This document shows positions 23,610-35,115 of a stretch of DNA of 64,000 bases, piece after piece. A program made the position numbers and the translations under genes. The stretch comes from Hirudo medicinalis (taxonomy: Eukaryota > Annelida > Clitellata > Hirudinida > Hirudinidae): positions 12,138 to 76,137 of the forward strand of contig MPNW01000140.1 of the NCBI GenBank assembly GCA_011800805.1. The letters are read 5' to 3'. Positions within the stretch are counted from its first letter, which is position 1, and each line of letters starts with the position of its first letter. The notes beneath the pieces are model-generated. The model worked only from the letters and a program-made list of their open reading frames with translations. It was not told the DNA's origin and did no database searches.

Positions 23610-26213
23610 AAGAGTGGAAATTTCGGCATGAATTTTAGAATTATTGATTGTTTTCCTACTCGAATTTTTGAAAATTTCTTTTTAAAATTCGTTAAATTGT
23701 ATCTTAATGCCTTGTGCCAATCGATCGAAATCTCTTCAATTAAACTGGATTGGCTTCAATTCATTGACCGATCCTGATATCCTTTAAGCCATTTCTACGA
23801 AATCACATTAATTTCATATTAAATTAAACTGTTGAATATATAAAAATTGATGTTTATGATTTATTATTTTTATGACATACGGATTAAGATTTTGTTGCAT
23901 TTGATTTTGAAAAACTTTACATAAACATATTGAGCAAATTCTTGAGATGGAGTGATTTACCTACGATTAAATGAATAAATATTAAAATTTAATTAACGCA
24001 TTATGCATTTACGAGCTATTCTTTTCTTTAAGAAAATCAGTTCCACTTTCAACCACATTTTACTTTCTCTTTCGCTTTGCTTCGATATTTTGCGTTGCTT
24101 TACATCTGACGATATGGAGTTATTGAGGTTTTTCAAGCTGGAATTCGAGGTTCGAATAGGCCTTGAAAGCATATCATTTCGTTATGATGACAATGGCTCA
24201 CAGCTTCATTCATGTGCTCAAACCAAGTATACCTTCTCAATTTTATGATTTTTAGTCATTTAAATATTTAAAACTGTTTTAAAGCTCATAATTGCTTCTT
24301 CATTCGATATGACTGAGTTCCATTGTGAAGTGTCTAAATAAAATCCATTCATATTCGTTAAGGCTATTTGGTTGACTACTTGGAGGTTAAGGCACGTCCA
24401 CGAAATGAACGCCGACGACAAAATTCCTTCTTAAATTCAGTAGCGCATTTAACATTATTTTTCATTTTTTCATTTTTGTTTTGAATTTTTCATTTTATGA
24501 TTAACAAAGTAATTTACAATTAGTAACTATACGTTTTAATGGAGAAAATCTTTCATTCCTATCAATTGTTAATGTGGAGAAATGTTTCTCATCGTTTCTA
24601 ATGACACTGATATTTTTCAATTTCTTTTAGCATTTTCCATTTAGCATCAATAAAACTTTGTGACTCGTTTGACATTCATTCGAATTGTGGTTCGTCGATT
24701 AAATAAGTCGCTTAATTTGCTTCAAGCGCCTAAGACAAATTTATTGTGAAATGTAGTGATTTCCACTTTGTCTTCCTGTTCTAAAAGCATGAGGTTAAAA
24801 ATTGTGATTAAAGTTTAGTGGACAATTTACTTGGCGATTTTTTACAAAATAATGTTTATTTCTTAAATAAAATGAAAGTTTATTTCAAAATGTTAATTCA
24901 AAATTAATTGTCAAATGAGGAGATTGTTTTGTGGTCAGTAAAATCTAAATATCCTAAATTATCTAAAAAGGGTGCAATTCTTACAGAACAACTTAATACA
25001 AAATATGATAGGAATTGCGGAAGACAATATTTACAGAATGTATAGTTTAATAAATGAGAATGTTTATAACTTTATTTGCAATACGATGAGGTATCAGAAA
25101 ATATGCAAGGATATCGGAGGCGTTTCTTTTTTAAATTTTGTTTAATATGTTGACATTTGAAGTTTCCATTTTAAATATAGTATTTGAGAACCCAGAAATA
25201 ATTCACAAACTGATTTGCTTCGGCAGCAGGAGTAAGCAATGCAATTAACTATGCGTAGTTATTGATATCAATTTCTCAGTTAATCGTCCATTTATGAAAT
25301 AAAAATTATTTAAATTGTAGAAGTTGATGAACCAATCATTCAATTAAAGCTGGATTCACGATTGTGGATTCAAGGCTGCCTTTTTAATTGGATTCTTTTG
25401 TCAGGACTTTTGGTTAATTCTTGTGCAGAAATATCGCTTTCATGTCTGCCAGAACATGCATTTACGAACCTTTCCAACGTAAACGACACGATCTGACAGA
25501 CATTTTGACGAACACCTTTCCTTCTATGGAAGAATTCTGCCATGGATGATGTTCCTCCAGCAAATGAATCCCTGATGAATAATGTTCGCTGTACTGTTAA
25601 ACTCATTAAACTGGCATTTATTCGAACTTTCTTTAAATTAACCTCAACTTTTTCTAGGTTCCAAGTGGGCATCCAGGATACCTTCTCACAAAAATATCGA
25701 ATAATGACGTCATCAAACTTTCGCCATGGAGATTTGCTCGCTCTGAAAATGTCTCAAAAGTTTAATAGTTAGAATTATTTTTATAATTAGTGCTAATAGT
25801 AAATTAATATTAATGACAATAGTAAAATAGTATTCTCACTTGCAACAGTAGCAATAATTGTAAGTGTAAGTGTTGGTAATGAAAAATCACTAAGATAGAA
25901 TTACAGATAATTAGTAACTATTATTGATGATATTAATTTATTGAGTGGTAATAAATTTATTGAAATTTGCTTCTTCTTCGAAAGGACATTGTTGGCTAAA
26001 ATGACTCACCTTATTAGAAGAAATATTAACAGTTTTGGAAACATTCCTCACATCAACAACTTTGTTCAGGAATTATTCCTGTCCTGCAATTCTCCGTTGA
26101 TAAATAAATATATTAGCAGTCCGTAACAACAATCATCCAACTTCTAGTTTCATCCTCATTATCACTTCTGATTAATATTAATACTAATTATCTATCTAGT
26201 ATTAATAATATTA

Positions 26214-26250
<37 letters not shown>

Positions 26251-29200
26251 CATCATCAACATCATTATCATTATTATTAATAAAAATATTAATGAGTCAT
26301 AAAATTTCAAAAGATGTATAAAAAGCGACATGTAAATTCATTTTATTTTCAGTCTTTGTAATCAGCCAAAGTAGCAATGAAAATAATAATGGTAATAGCA
26401 ATTAAGCTGATGGTCTTGAAGTTGCCAAATGTATTTTTTTGCGCACAAGAGGTTATGATGTCACAAAGTACTGCCTGTTCTGTACGTATGTTACACATAT
26501 GATATGACAAAACCTTATAAAGCTTTGATAAATTCGCAAACTCGTTACAGGACCTTACATTCTATGCATAACATTATTAGCTTTCGGTGTAGCGAAGCAT
26601 TAACTGCTTTCAGCTAGGACTTTCTTTTTTCACTTTCATCTCGAATTATGTCTTGCACTATGCAACTTAAGTTTTGATAAATTATTCAATGTACGGCAAT
26701 GACTTAAAGGCTCTTAGAATATCGCTCAAAACATGTTTTATTTCTTAGATAAACGAATAAATGATATAGATAGATAACATATTTTAATTTAGCCTGCATT
26801 ATCTTTTCTATAAAGTGTCCTCAGAATAAGTTAAAACTAGATTTTTCGCAATAGTACTCTTACATACTACTTGCCCATGACGCACAAAGGTCAACTTGTA
26901 ATGGTATGAAAGATCAATGGATTGAAAATATTCCGCGGCAACCGATATCATCGGATCGTGTGACTTGGCAAAACAATCTCAAAGCCATCGTACCTGATTA
27001 TGTATTCACCCAATGTTCGGTAACAAATTATAAGAGATCCAATGAGAAGTACTGATTTAATAGAGGGATGGCAAGGAAGACATATTTTGGAAAAATTTTA
27101 TAAGAGAAAAATAATAGAAACTTAGGGTTAATTCATACAAACCGAATTTACTATTTGCTATTAATATCATGTTTAGTCAAAGCTAATACATGATAACAAG
27201 AGCAACTTACAAATGCAATATCATCTATTTCCACAAAACATAGACAAACCTTCAAATGCATCCATTTTGCTCCCTCGTCACTTGTAGAATTGGTTTCACC
27301 TGTCTCAGAGTATTGCACACCTGTAAAGTCAATAAAGGTGAGCAACTTGACACTTCAAACTTTTCCCGTGTGCAAGTCTCGCGACCGAATAGCAAAGCCG
27401 CCTATCTGACCATCTAAATATTTATACAGCTTGTGGGAATGCCATTGGTAGCTTTAATCAGAAATTACATTGCCAAGGCAACTTGCATGCTTGTGCCTGT
27501 GTAATGGTTATTTGTTATAGCCTATGTTAATGAGGACTTAATAACCGCAACTAGTAAATACCTGTAAATAAATCACGTTGATGCGGTTTTGAACAAATTG
27601 TCAAACTAAATTCCACATGACTTGCAGTTGCTCATTTCTGAGGAAAGCAAATAGTTAAAATGCGCCCTTTAAAGTTCGCAATGCTTACAAAAAATTAATA
27701 GTTTCAACGTCGCCAAAGTGAATTAATAATCCAAAACAGCCAAGTCATTATTTACTAAGATACAATATTTTAAGAGGTAAGAGAATGTGTAGCTGTTACG
27801 TCATCAAGTGTTTTGTAGTTGATGACTAAATAAAGATGATTACGTCACTCTTCATAGCCTTCTCGATTGGATGAAAATGAATGGATCATAACTCATTAGA
27901 GGTAGTACAGCACTATCTAGATGCACTGCTATCTTGAAACACTCGAACCAAAGGAGTCCAACATTCATTTTAGATGTCTAAAATAATTGAGATTAAGTGG
28001 TTTGCCGTTCAACTTTACCGATACGAAATTGTTTCAATAAATTAATAAGTAATTGTCATTAAAAACATAATTTTCGTAATCACTGCTCATTATAACTTTG
28101 CACTTACCTGCTTATAGAAGCACTCAAACTTCATCGGCTTTCACTGATAACAGCGGTTCAGATATGATAATTGTATATAAAAAAATCCCAATTACTACTT
28201 ACATAAAGATCTGTAGGTGGATTTTAGAATGATTTTCAGAATCTTTAAATTGAAATAACGAAAATTGCATAACGTAATGAAGACATCAATTGATTTATCA
28301 ACTCAGGCTAAAATCGACAACTTCCTGAGAATTAAAAACTAAATTGCCATGTTATTATCACATAACATACTTTATTGTCACACTTTTATCCGGTATAGCA
28401 CTTCATTTATTAATAATTTAAAAGAAAATGAACATCAAATTTTAATAAAGTAAAACGAGAAAAAAACAATAAGTAAATGCGAATGTACGTTCACAAATCA
28501 CGAATCAAAATAATCATGTTTGTACATTATTTCAAAACATTACTGTGAAACTCATTAATTCAGTTATTAAATTAAATTGTTAAGTTGTTACACATTACAA
28601 TTTGTTTAATTTCAAATCTGTGAATAGAAGGGCATTGCAGCCCAACTTATATCGATATTTTAACAAAAATAAAATTAAAACATGCGGTAAAAAAATAAAC
28701 ATATTTCATGTTCAATTTGTGTTAATTCTTTACCTAATTAATACATAATTACCTAATTAATTACCTAATAATTACCTAATTACTACAGTTTTAAGTCCTC
28801 AAAATTTAATTTTTTTAAATTTGAAAACCCTCATATTATACTTAGCCCTGATTGCGAACGGTTGAGCTATAACATCATTAGATGCTATCAGGACCCATTA
28901 AGGTTCGACCCACCTTATCGTTGTCTTCATCCTCAACGCCTACCTCGATGCACGTGCATGAGAATGAAAACTTTTTTTTATCTCACTTTCATTCTCTTGC
29001 TTTGATAAGGAAGATCAAGATATATTGGAATCAATTTGGTGAATTATTAACATCCAGCGAACCTGTTCGAACTTGCAAGCCTAGGTCCCCTCTCGCCGTC
29101 GTTCGACTTCACAGCAGACTCAAATATTAATGGCCGCGGGGCAGCTCTAAGAAGTTTTAAAGTGGATGGATGTTGAGAGGACAGGTAGACGAGGTTGCGA

Positions 29201-31099
29201 GCGGATGAACAAAATAAAGTTAGAAAAAGAACATAATGTCGAGTGCTCGATCTTTGGAGAGCTTGGAAATTGACATTTTAAAGCCATTTAAACATATCGT
29301 CCATTGCTAATCAAATCATAATCGGTTATCAGATTTCATTTTGAATCAATTTCATGTTTGACTTAATTGTATACTAAATATCTACAAACAGTCTTCTATT
29401 TATAATGCAAGATGGACTGAAATAAACTTCTTGCATGCATCATAATTTAGCATGTTAAACGTTTGCTAACAAGAGCTTAAAAATATTTTTTGCAACCATG
29501 GAAATACCATTAGATTGAAGAGTATAAAGCTCTCCAACAATCTTAATATTGGAAATGCATATGCATATGCTACCAAGGACAGTTTAGGCAACCTTAATTC
29601 AAAATTGATTAATAATTAAGTATTGCAAAACATGCTACTCGATAACATATTCATAACAACTTTTTTATTTCGCAGTTGATTTTTTCAAACAATGTTTGAT
29701 ACTCGCAATTGTTAAGCTTGTATATGGTGTTTGAAATAGTAACAAAATGTTATCATTGCAGGGGAACTATCTTTCAAAACTCTGGTAACAAATTTTAAGC
29801 ATTTTATGCTAATATAAATATTTGCACTTTTATATAAATTATTATATGTTATGTTTAATTAATAATGTCACCATATTCTGTTCTTAGAATAACATAATAT
29901 ATATTATTTCTTAAGTAAATGAGTGTTTGTATGAGTCTGATCATGTTGCAACTAAATATAGTGTAATTGATCAGAATAAGCATCGAAAAATTTGGATCTT
30001 AAAACTCTAGACTAATTTAAATTCAATTGCTTACGTTATTTATATATTTTAAAATATATAGTTTTAATTTCGTACTTTTTCAAAGAAATTAAATCATCAT
30101 TTTTTGCTTTAATGGACGATCATCATTAAATCGTTAAAGTAGAAATTCGTTGTCTCAAAATCTCAATGATAATAATTCAATTTTTGCATTTTGAAAATGT
30201 CTTCCGTGCGGAATTGCTTAAGGCAAGTCATATATGAACATTAAGTAATCTTTAGCAAGGGTTTAAGTAAAGTTAAGCTCAAAGGCTTTTTTAGTAGTGC
30301 TCTGTGTCGTAAATTTGGGTTAAGGTTAGGGTTAGCTGAAAACGAAAAATAAGATAGCCATAATCAATTTAATACAGATTAATAAAAAACACTCTTTAGT
30401 AAAGCCTGAATTAGCTTTTACTTATTCTAGGATTCATTGTGAGATAGCTTTTGCTAATTTTTTTGATTCTGGGGACTTGAGGGAGTCCTTTCGTGCAGCC
30501 TATGGTTAACGAATTGTCGACCGAGGCTTTTGATTTAGCGTAAGTAAACACAGTTATGGTTTATAGCTCTCTGTAAATATTCAATAATCAGCCAAACGAC
30601 TTACTTTTAAAGGGAATAAGTTTGAAGACTTTTTCAATCTCTTTCCATAGCTAGTTTCCAGTGACCCATCCCGACCCAAACAATCTGAAAGGATTAAGCC
30701 GAGAAGTAGGGTCAAGAGGGCCGCTTTATATCAAAAGTTTCGGGCCAACAGCTACGCGATAGCAACTTCGAAATAACGAATTCTGAGGTTAATTTAAGCT
30801 TCTATTTTAGCTAAATTATAATTTTATAAATTTTGAAGCAACCGAAAAAGCTATCTTGAGAGAAATGGTTAAATTAAGCCTACTTAAACATAACCTCACA
30901 ATTTATGATTAATGCAGTTGTAAATTATTTCATTCCGTTTTGAGATCGAACTATAAAAGTAATTATAAAATAAATAATATAAATAATAAGAATAAATCAG
31001 TCAGTAATCAGCCAACATTTTAAGTTCAGTTTTTTCTATGGAAACTTATGAGGATAAACCAGAACTAAGTAGGGTAACATAAGAGAATGAGATAAAGTT
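23610..31099. other. Gene-poor AT-rich region
   Basis: About 7.5 kb with no coding segment I can support. It contains simple repeats (26212-26249, and a TTACCTAATTAA-type short tandem near 28730-28790). Several ORFs of 60-100 codons have no domain, no splice context and no alignment partner. A 100-codon minus-strand ORF at 25370-25672 overlaps an equally unconvincing plus-strand ORF. Confidence 0.55.
26212..26249. repeat. (ATT)n microsatellite
   Basis: Pure TTA repeat in the gene-poor region. Confidence 0.9.
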
Positions 31100-32260
31100 A
31101 GAATTGGTGGAATTTCTAAGGGCGGAAGTAGTCAAGCAGTTGAAAAGTTTGAAAGAATATAATAAAAAATTTAAAAAAAAAGCCTTGGTATAGATGGCCT
31201 CCATCCCAAAATAAAACATTAACGGTCATGGGAGAGACGTTGGCAAATTTGTTAACAGAATTATTTGTTAAGTCTTTCAACTAGTGGGTTATTTGGAAAG
31301 ACTCAGTAGTGGTTCCTCTTTTCAAGAAAGGAATTATAAGTTTTCCATGAAATTAACCCAACCCTAGCCCTAACCCTGCAATCAAATTATGGACCGATAG
31401 TCTAACTCCGTCATGGGTAAATTATAAATAATGGAAAAAATAATCATAAAGGTTGTATTTAAATTTTTGAGAATAATGATTGTAAAGAGCCAAAATGGAT
31501 TTGTTAAAAGCAGATTGCGCATTAATCTTGTCAATCTGCAGTGACTCGCAAACGATTGAGAGATAGGAAGCGAAAGATAGAAATGGGACGAATATACAGA
31601 GTGGCCTTGTTTTTGTCTGCTTTTCAAAGCTCTATTCCACAAGAGTCAGTGTTGGGGCCTGTATTATTTTGCGTATTATATGATAATGGAATATTATCTA
31701 AAATAAAAAAGGTTGCTGACGACATTAGAGCAAGAAAGAGGATCTAGATACATTTCGTGATGATTTTAACAAGTTAATCAAGTTGTCAGAGTATTAGCAT
31801 TTGATTTTTAATATAAACAAATGTTATATTAAGCGTATGGAAACAGTTTTGTTTAAGTAGAATTGGAATAAGATGAAAGCCTTTTAAAATAGTCCGATCA
31901 AGAGAGATCTGAGTGTGTTAAGAATGACATAGGTTCACCAGAGGTTTTTAAGAAAGCAGGTAAAATGCTAGGATAAAGATGTAATTCATAATATTTTATA
32001 AAGCTCTAACGAGTAAAGCAAGATATTTAGAAATGTTGGAAAAAGTGCAAAGAAAAGTGCCTCTTACCTGAAGTTTTTCTTAATGCTGCAAAAAGTACTT
32101 CTACTAGAAGCATGCTGCAGATTATATAGGGAAGCTTCCGGAAATTTAAAGGATATATATATTTAGCACAGCGGTAGACAAATAAACCGTGCAAATTTGT
32201 GACTAACTAAATATGGACATAAACTAAGGAGTGGTCATTCTCTTAGTGGCCTTAACCACA
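31100..32260 (+). mobile_element. CR1-like LINE reverse-transcriptase remnant (5' piece)
   Basis: Plus-strand fragments, broken by stops and shifts, follow the order of a non-LTR reverse transcriptase. SLGIDGLHPKI lies near 31175. SIPQESVLGPVLFCVLYDNG lies near 31633, matching the IPQGSVLGP motif. ADDIRA follows near 31715; here the second Asp of the usual YADD box is present in shifted context. The thumb-like MLEKVQRK lies near 32033 and YGHKLRSGHSL near 32212. The continuation expected for the family reappears only at 34454. Confidence 0.75.
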
Positions 32261-32305
32261 AAAATTGTTATGTTAATATGTTATCTGCTTCAACAACAAT
32301 TGTTC

Positions 32306-32374
32306 ATTAACGTCCGTTGCATAGCTAGATGATTAGGACGGTGCTCCCTCAACGGGATTCGAATCCGTGCTGCT
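32306..32374 (+). repeat. tRNA-derived repeat, best copy
   Basis: TAGCTAGATGATTAGGAC resembles a tRNA A-box region, and GGGATTCGAATCCG is a near-perfect B box with its arm. Related partial copies lie at 33508-33544 and 45246-45281. Its short length and dispersed copies favour a SINE head or tRNA pseudogene over a working tRNA. Confidence 0.55.
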
Positions 32375-32532
32375 TCAAACTCATTTTAGTAGTTTTATAG
32401 TAGGAGTAATTGATAAACTAAATTTTTATCTGATTGTAATTAAGTTGTAATTAATTAGTAAATTGCATATGAGTAACAATGTATAAACCTAACTATGTAT
32501 TAAAATGTTATATAATATTTGCTTCTTAGTTT

Positions 32533-32690
32533 GAATTATTTTAATTATAAAAGTAATAATTTTAAATATAAAAGTAATTATTTTAATTACAAAAATAATT
32601 ATTTTAATTAAAAAAGTAATTTTAATTAAAAAAGTAATTTTAATTAAAAAAGTAATTATTTTAATTATAAAAGTAATTATTTTGTAAAAA
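32533..32690. repeat. AT-rich minisatellite
   Basis: Tandem units of roughly 16-24 bp built on AAAAGTAATTATTTTAATTA, differing by the presence of one ATT block. The Ile/Phe/Lys-rich minus-strand ORF across it is a by-product of the repeat. Confidence 0.85.
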
Positions 32691-32836
32691 AGATTTATTA
32701 CTTTTATTTTTAATCTTAACAACTTATAATTTTTGGAACTAATAAATCGTAAGGCTAAGAATTACATTATATCCTTCATGGTATCTTGAAGCTGACTAAC
32801 TTAAATAGCCATACATTAGGGCAAATTAAATCTCAA

Positions 32837-33241
32837 ATGGCAACCACCGATAAAGAAGGAGCAGGCGATTTGTTATTTCCTAAGGAGTTCGACAATGCAG
32901 ACGTTCTCTTGATTTCAGAAGTCAAGATGCTGTTGGAATTTAGAAAAGCTCAAAACGAAAATTCAGAAGAAGTTCAAGAACTGCCTCTCACCACAATGAA
33001 AACTCTTGCCTATGCTCAAAGATTCTCCAAATTTTCTAATAGAGAAACCATAAATGCTACAAGAAACATGTTGATGCACAAGAAGCTCCATAAGTACGAG
33101 CTTGCCAGCATTGCAAACCTATGCCCTGAGACTGCAGAAGAAGCCAAATCATTTATACCCAGTTTGGAGGGCAGGATTGATGATCATTCACTGCAAGAAG
33201 TTCTTGACGATATTAAGACAAATAGAAGCTTTCAGTATTGA
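32837..33241 (+). CDS. POLR2D: RNA polymerase II subunit RPB4, intronless
   Basis: A single 135-codon exon encodes 134 residues, close to the 142 of the human protein. RPB4 pairs with RPB7 to form the stalk of RNA polymerase II. It acts in initiation and links transcription to mRNA export and decay. Diagnostic stretches are [66 protein letters not shown] and the C-terminal [10 protein letters not shown]. The start is set by ATGGCAACC; the frame is open a little upstream but has no other ATG. A poly(A) signal follows at 33362-33367. The human gene has introns, so the intronless state suggests intron loss or a retrocopy. All key motifs are intact, so it is probably functional. Confidence 0.95.
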   Translation: MATTDKEGAGDLLFPKEFDNADVLLISEVKMLLEFRKAQNENSEEVQELPLTTMKTLAYAQRFSKFSNRETINATRNMLMHKKLHKYELASIANLCPETAEEAKSFIPSLEGRIDDHSLQEVLDDIKTNRSFQY

Positions 33242-33507
33242 ATCACTTCTTGTCTCCTTGTCATTTTTTAACATAACATAACAATGGAAATAGAGCCACA
33301 GCTAGAGATTACTAATGAATCTATTCTACCTCTGTAATTATATTAATTATTATTACTTGCAAATAAACTGTTTATTTTGTATGATAAGGGCTTGAACTAA
33401 CACTATACATTACTGATTACGATCGGTAATCTGTAGCTCTCGAGTTTAAAGCTGGTATGCGATTTAGGAAAAGGTGACAGTTGGAAAACAATACTCCTTT
33501 AGCTGTT

Positions 33508-33544
33508 TATTAACGTCCGCTGCATAGCTAGATGATTAGGACGT
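33508..33544 (+). repeat. tRNA-derived repeat, partial
   Basis: Matches the first part of the repeat at 32306 (GCATAGCTAGATGATTAGGA), without the B box. Confidence 0.55.
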
Positions 33545-33799
33545 TAATCAAGTCACTGCACCTTCCAGAAGAAAACCAGAGAGCAGTTTTTCTTTTCCTT
33601 TGTCAGCCAAAGGAGTGTGGAGGAAAATTCATGGTGGAAGACGTTCAAATTCCAGAAGATTTGGGAGTTTATTAAAGTGCGTTTCATTACATCAGAAGAA
33701 GGGTCAATAGGATCTCATTTTGTAAGCAGCGAAACAATAGAAATTCAGCTGAATAGCTTCAATAAAGTTGCATATCTGCAATGTAAAGGATAAGATGTT

Positions 33800-34060
33800 G
33801 AGTTCACCGCCGCCCAATCCCTAGCCACCTTCGTTCATCTTCCGTCATTCACCTACACCTATCATACCACAGATCATCCATCGTCAACCGAGTTGACGAA
33901 ACAATGGCTTCTCCCATGCCTCGCCCGCCGTCTGGAACGACCTGCACCTATCATTCGCTCTCAACCGACCCTCGAACTCAAGATAGCAATCCGGGAACCA
34001 AGGCGCCTCTGACGACATGCATGCAAATGAACGATTACTTTTATTATTATTATAATATTC
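33800..34060 (+). mobile_element. CR1-like LINE 3' fragment with ATT tail
   Basis: Reads GFSHASPAVWNDLHLSF near 33906-33960, homologous to the motif in the 19381-19930 copy. It is followed by the shared AAGGCGCCTCTGACG block and a TTATTATTA tail. Confidence 0.7.
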
Positions 34061-34439
34061 ACGCGGTCAAAAGATTCCATCTCTAAGTGTCAATGGCATA
34101 AGCAGGATTTTAAAATCAGTCGAGGTTCTTGGTTCGCATAAACGAAAACATAAACCAAGGCATTTATGAAAAGTCGCGCAATCTTAGTTTGAAATTTACT
34201 ATAGCCATTCACCTGCACAGAGAAAACACACCCCTCTTGCTATATCAAGTGGCATTGATGTGAATTGACCAAAGAAGGCTCCGTCAAAAAATTCATTGAT
34301 GAAGCCACCTAATGGGCTGGAGAAATTCAAGGACAAGTGAATGAAATATCAAACACGGAGCTATTTGGGCAACCGAAATGTTCGGTTATTACTTATCGGC
34401 CAACTAAATGTTTATAAACAAGCGATTGCTGTTTTCACC

Positions 34440-34645
34440 CAACCCCCCGACCTTTGGCGGAAGGCAAAAAAATCAAATCAAGTTGTGCGAGGTTTGGCCA
34501 CATGGCAAAAGCTGAAATAATTCCGGATAACTCTTATTTTATCACGAGACTCGTGATCCTATGGAACAAGCTTGACGAGGAAACAACATATACGAATTCG
34601 ATGGAACTATTCGAAATGGGTCTATCGAAATTTTGATACTAAATT
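34440..34645 (+). mobile_element. CR1-like LINE C-terminal piece
   Basis: Reads NSYFITRLVILWNKLDEETT followed by SMELFEMGLSKF and a stop. This matches the end of CR1-like ORF2 (R-x-V-x-x-WN-x-LP ... F-K-x-x-L-D-K-F). It could be the missing end of the remnant at 31100-32260. Confidence 0.65.
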
Positions 34646-35115
34646 TAAAAATAGCGTTTTACCACAAAAACATTAGTCTCCTTAAACCACTACAAATAAA
34701 TATAAAGTTAAGTTAAGACTCCCGATTGAAAGAAATGTATGATGCCAATCTTCGAGTTCAAGATAACTTTAGGGTTGGAAGGACGCAATTTTCGTTTCTT
34801 AATGCTAATTAAAATGAAGCTAAATGCGAATTTAAAGATAAAAAAAAATTAATTCTGACAGGCAAGGAAGGCATTTTGGTCTAAATTTAGTATTCCGGGA
34901 AAATACACTTCCTTATTCTTATTGCGTTGTTGTTAATAAATGTGCGACGGCTGGTCTTTTTCTTGCTTACTTTGCTCTGCTCAACCTCTAGTTTTGGTTT
35001 ATTATTAAATATAATATTTGCTAGAACTGTCAAGAGACTTACTTCCGACCGAGAACATCATCCCAAAAAAGAATATTTGGAGGAAAATATTGGAAAGTCC
35101 TTTGAAAGTGTCGCA

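Noticed and set aside
25370..25672. 100-codon minus-strand ORF in the gene-poor region
   Set aside because: No domain, no splice partners, and an equally long unconvincing ORF on the other strand.
19738..31380. Short TTAGGG-like runs (near 19740, 30318 and 31360)
   Set aside because: Only two or three units each; too short to be interstitial telomere arrays and within retroelement-rich sequence.
31541..31747. Short gene encoding the SIPQESVLGP segment
   Set aside because: It is a reverse-transcriptase motif in a broken LINE, with stops and shifts on both sides.
32306..32374. Functional tRNA gene
   Set aside because: The A and B boxes are good, but related partial copies are scattered and I could not fold a full cloverleaf with an anticodon arm.
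32489..32722. Ile/Phe-rich membrane-like minus-strand ORF
   Set aside because: Product of an AT-rich tandem repeat with no stop codon in the unit.
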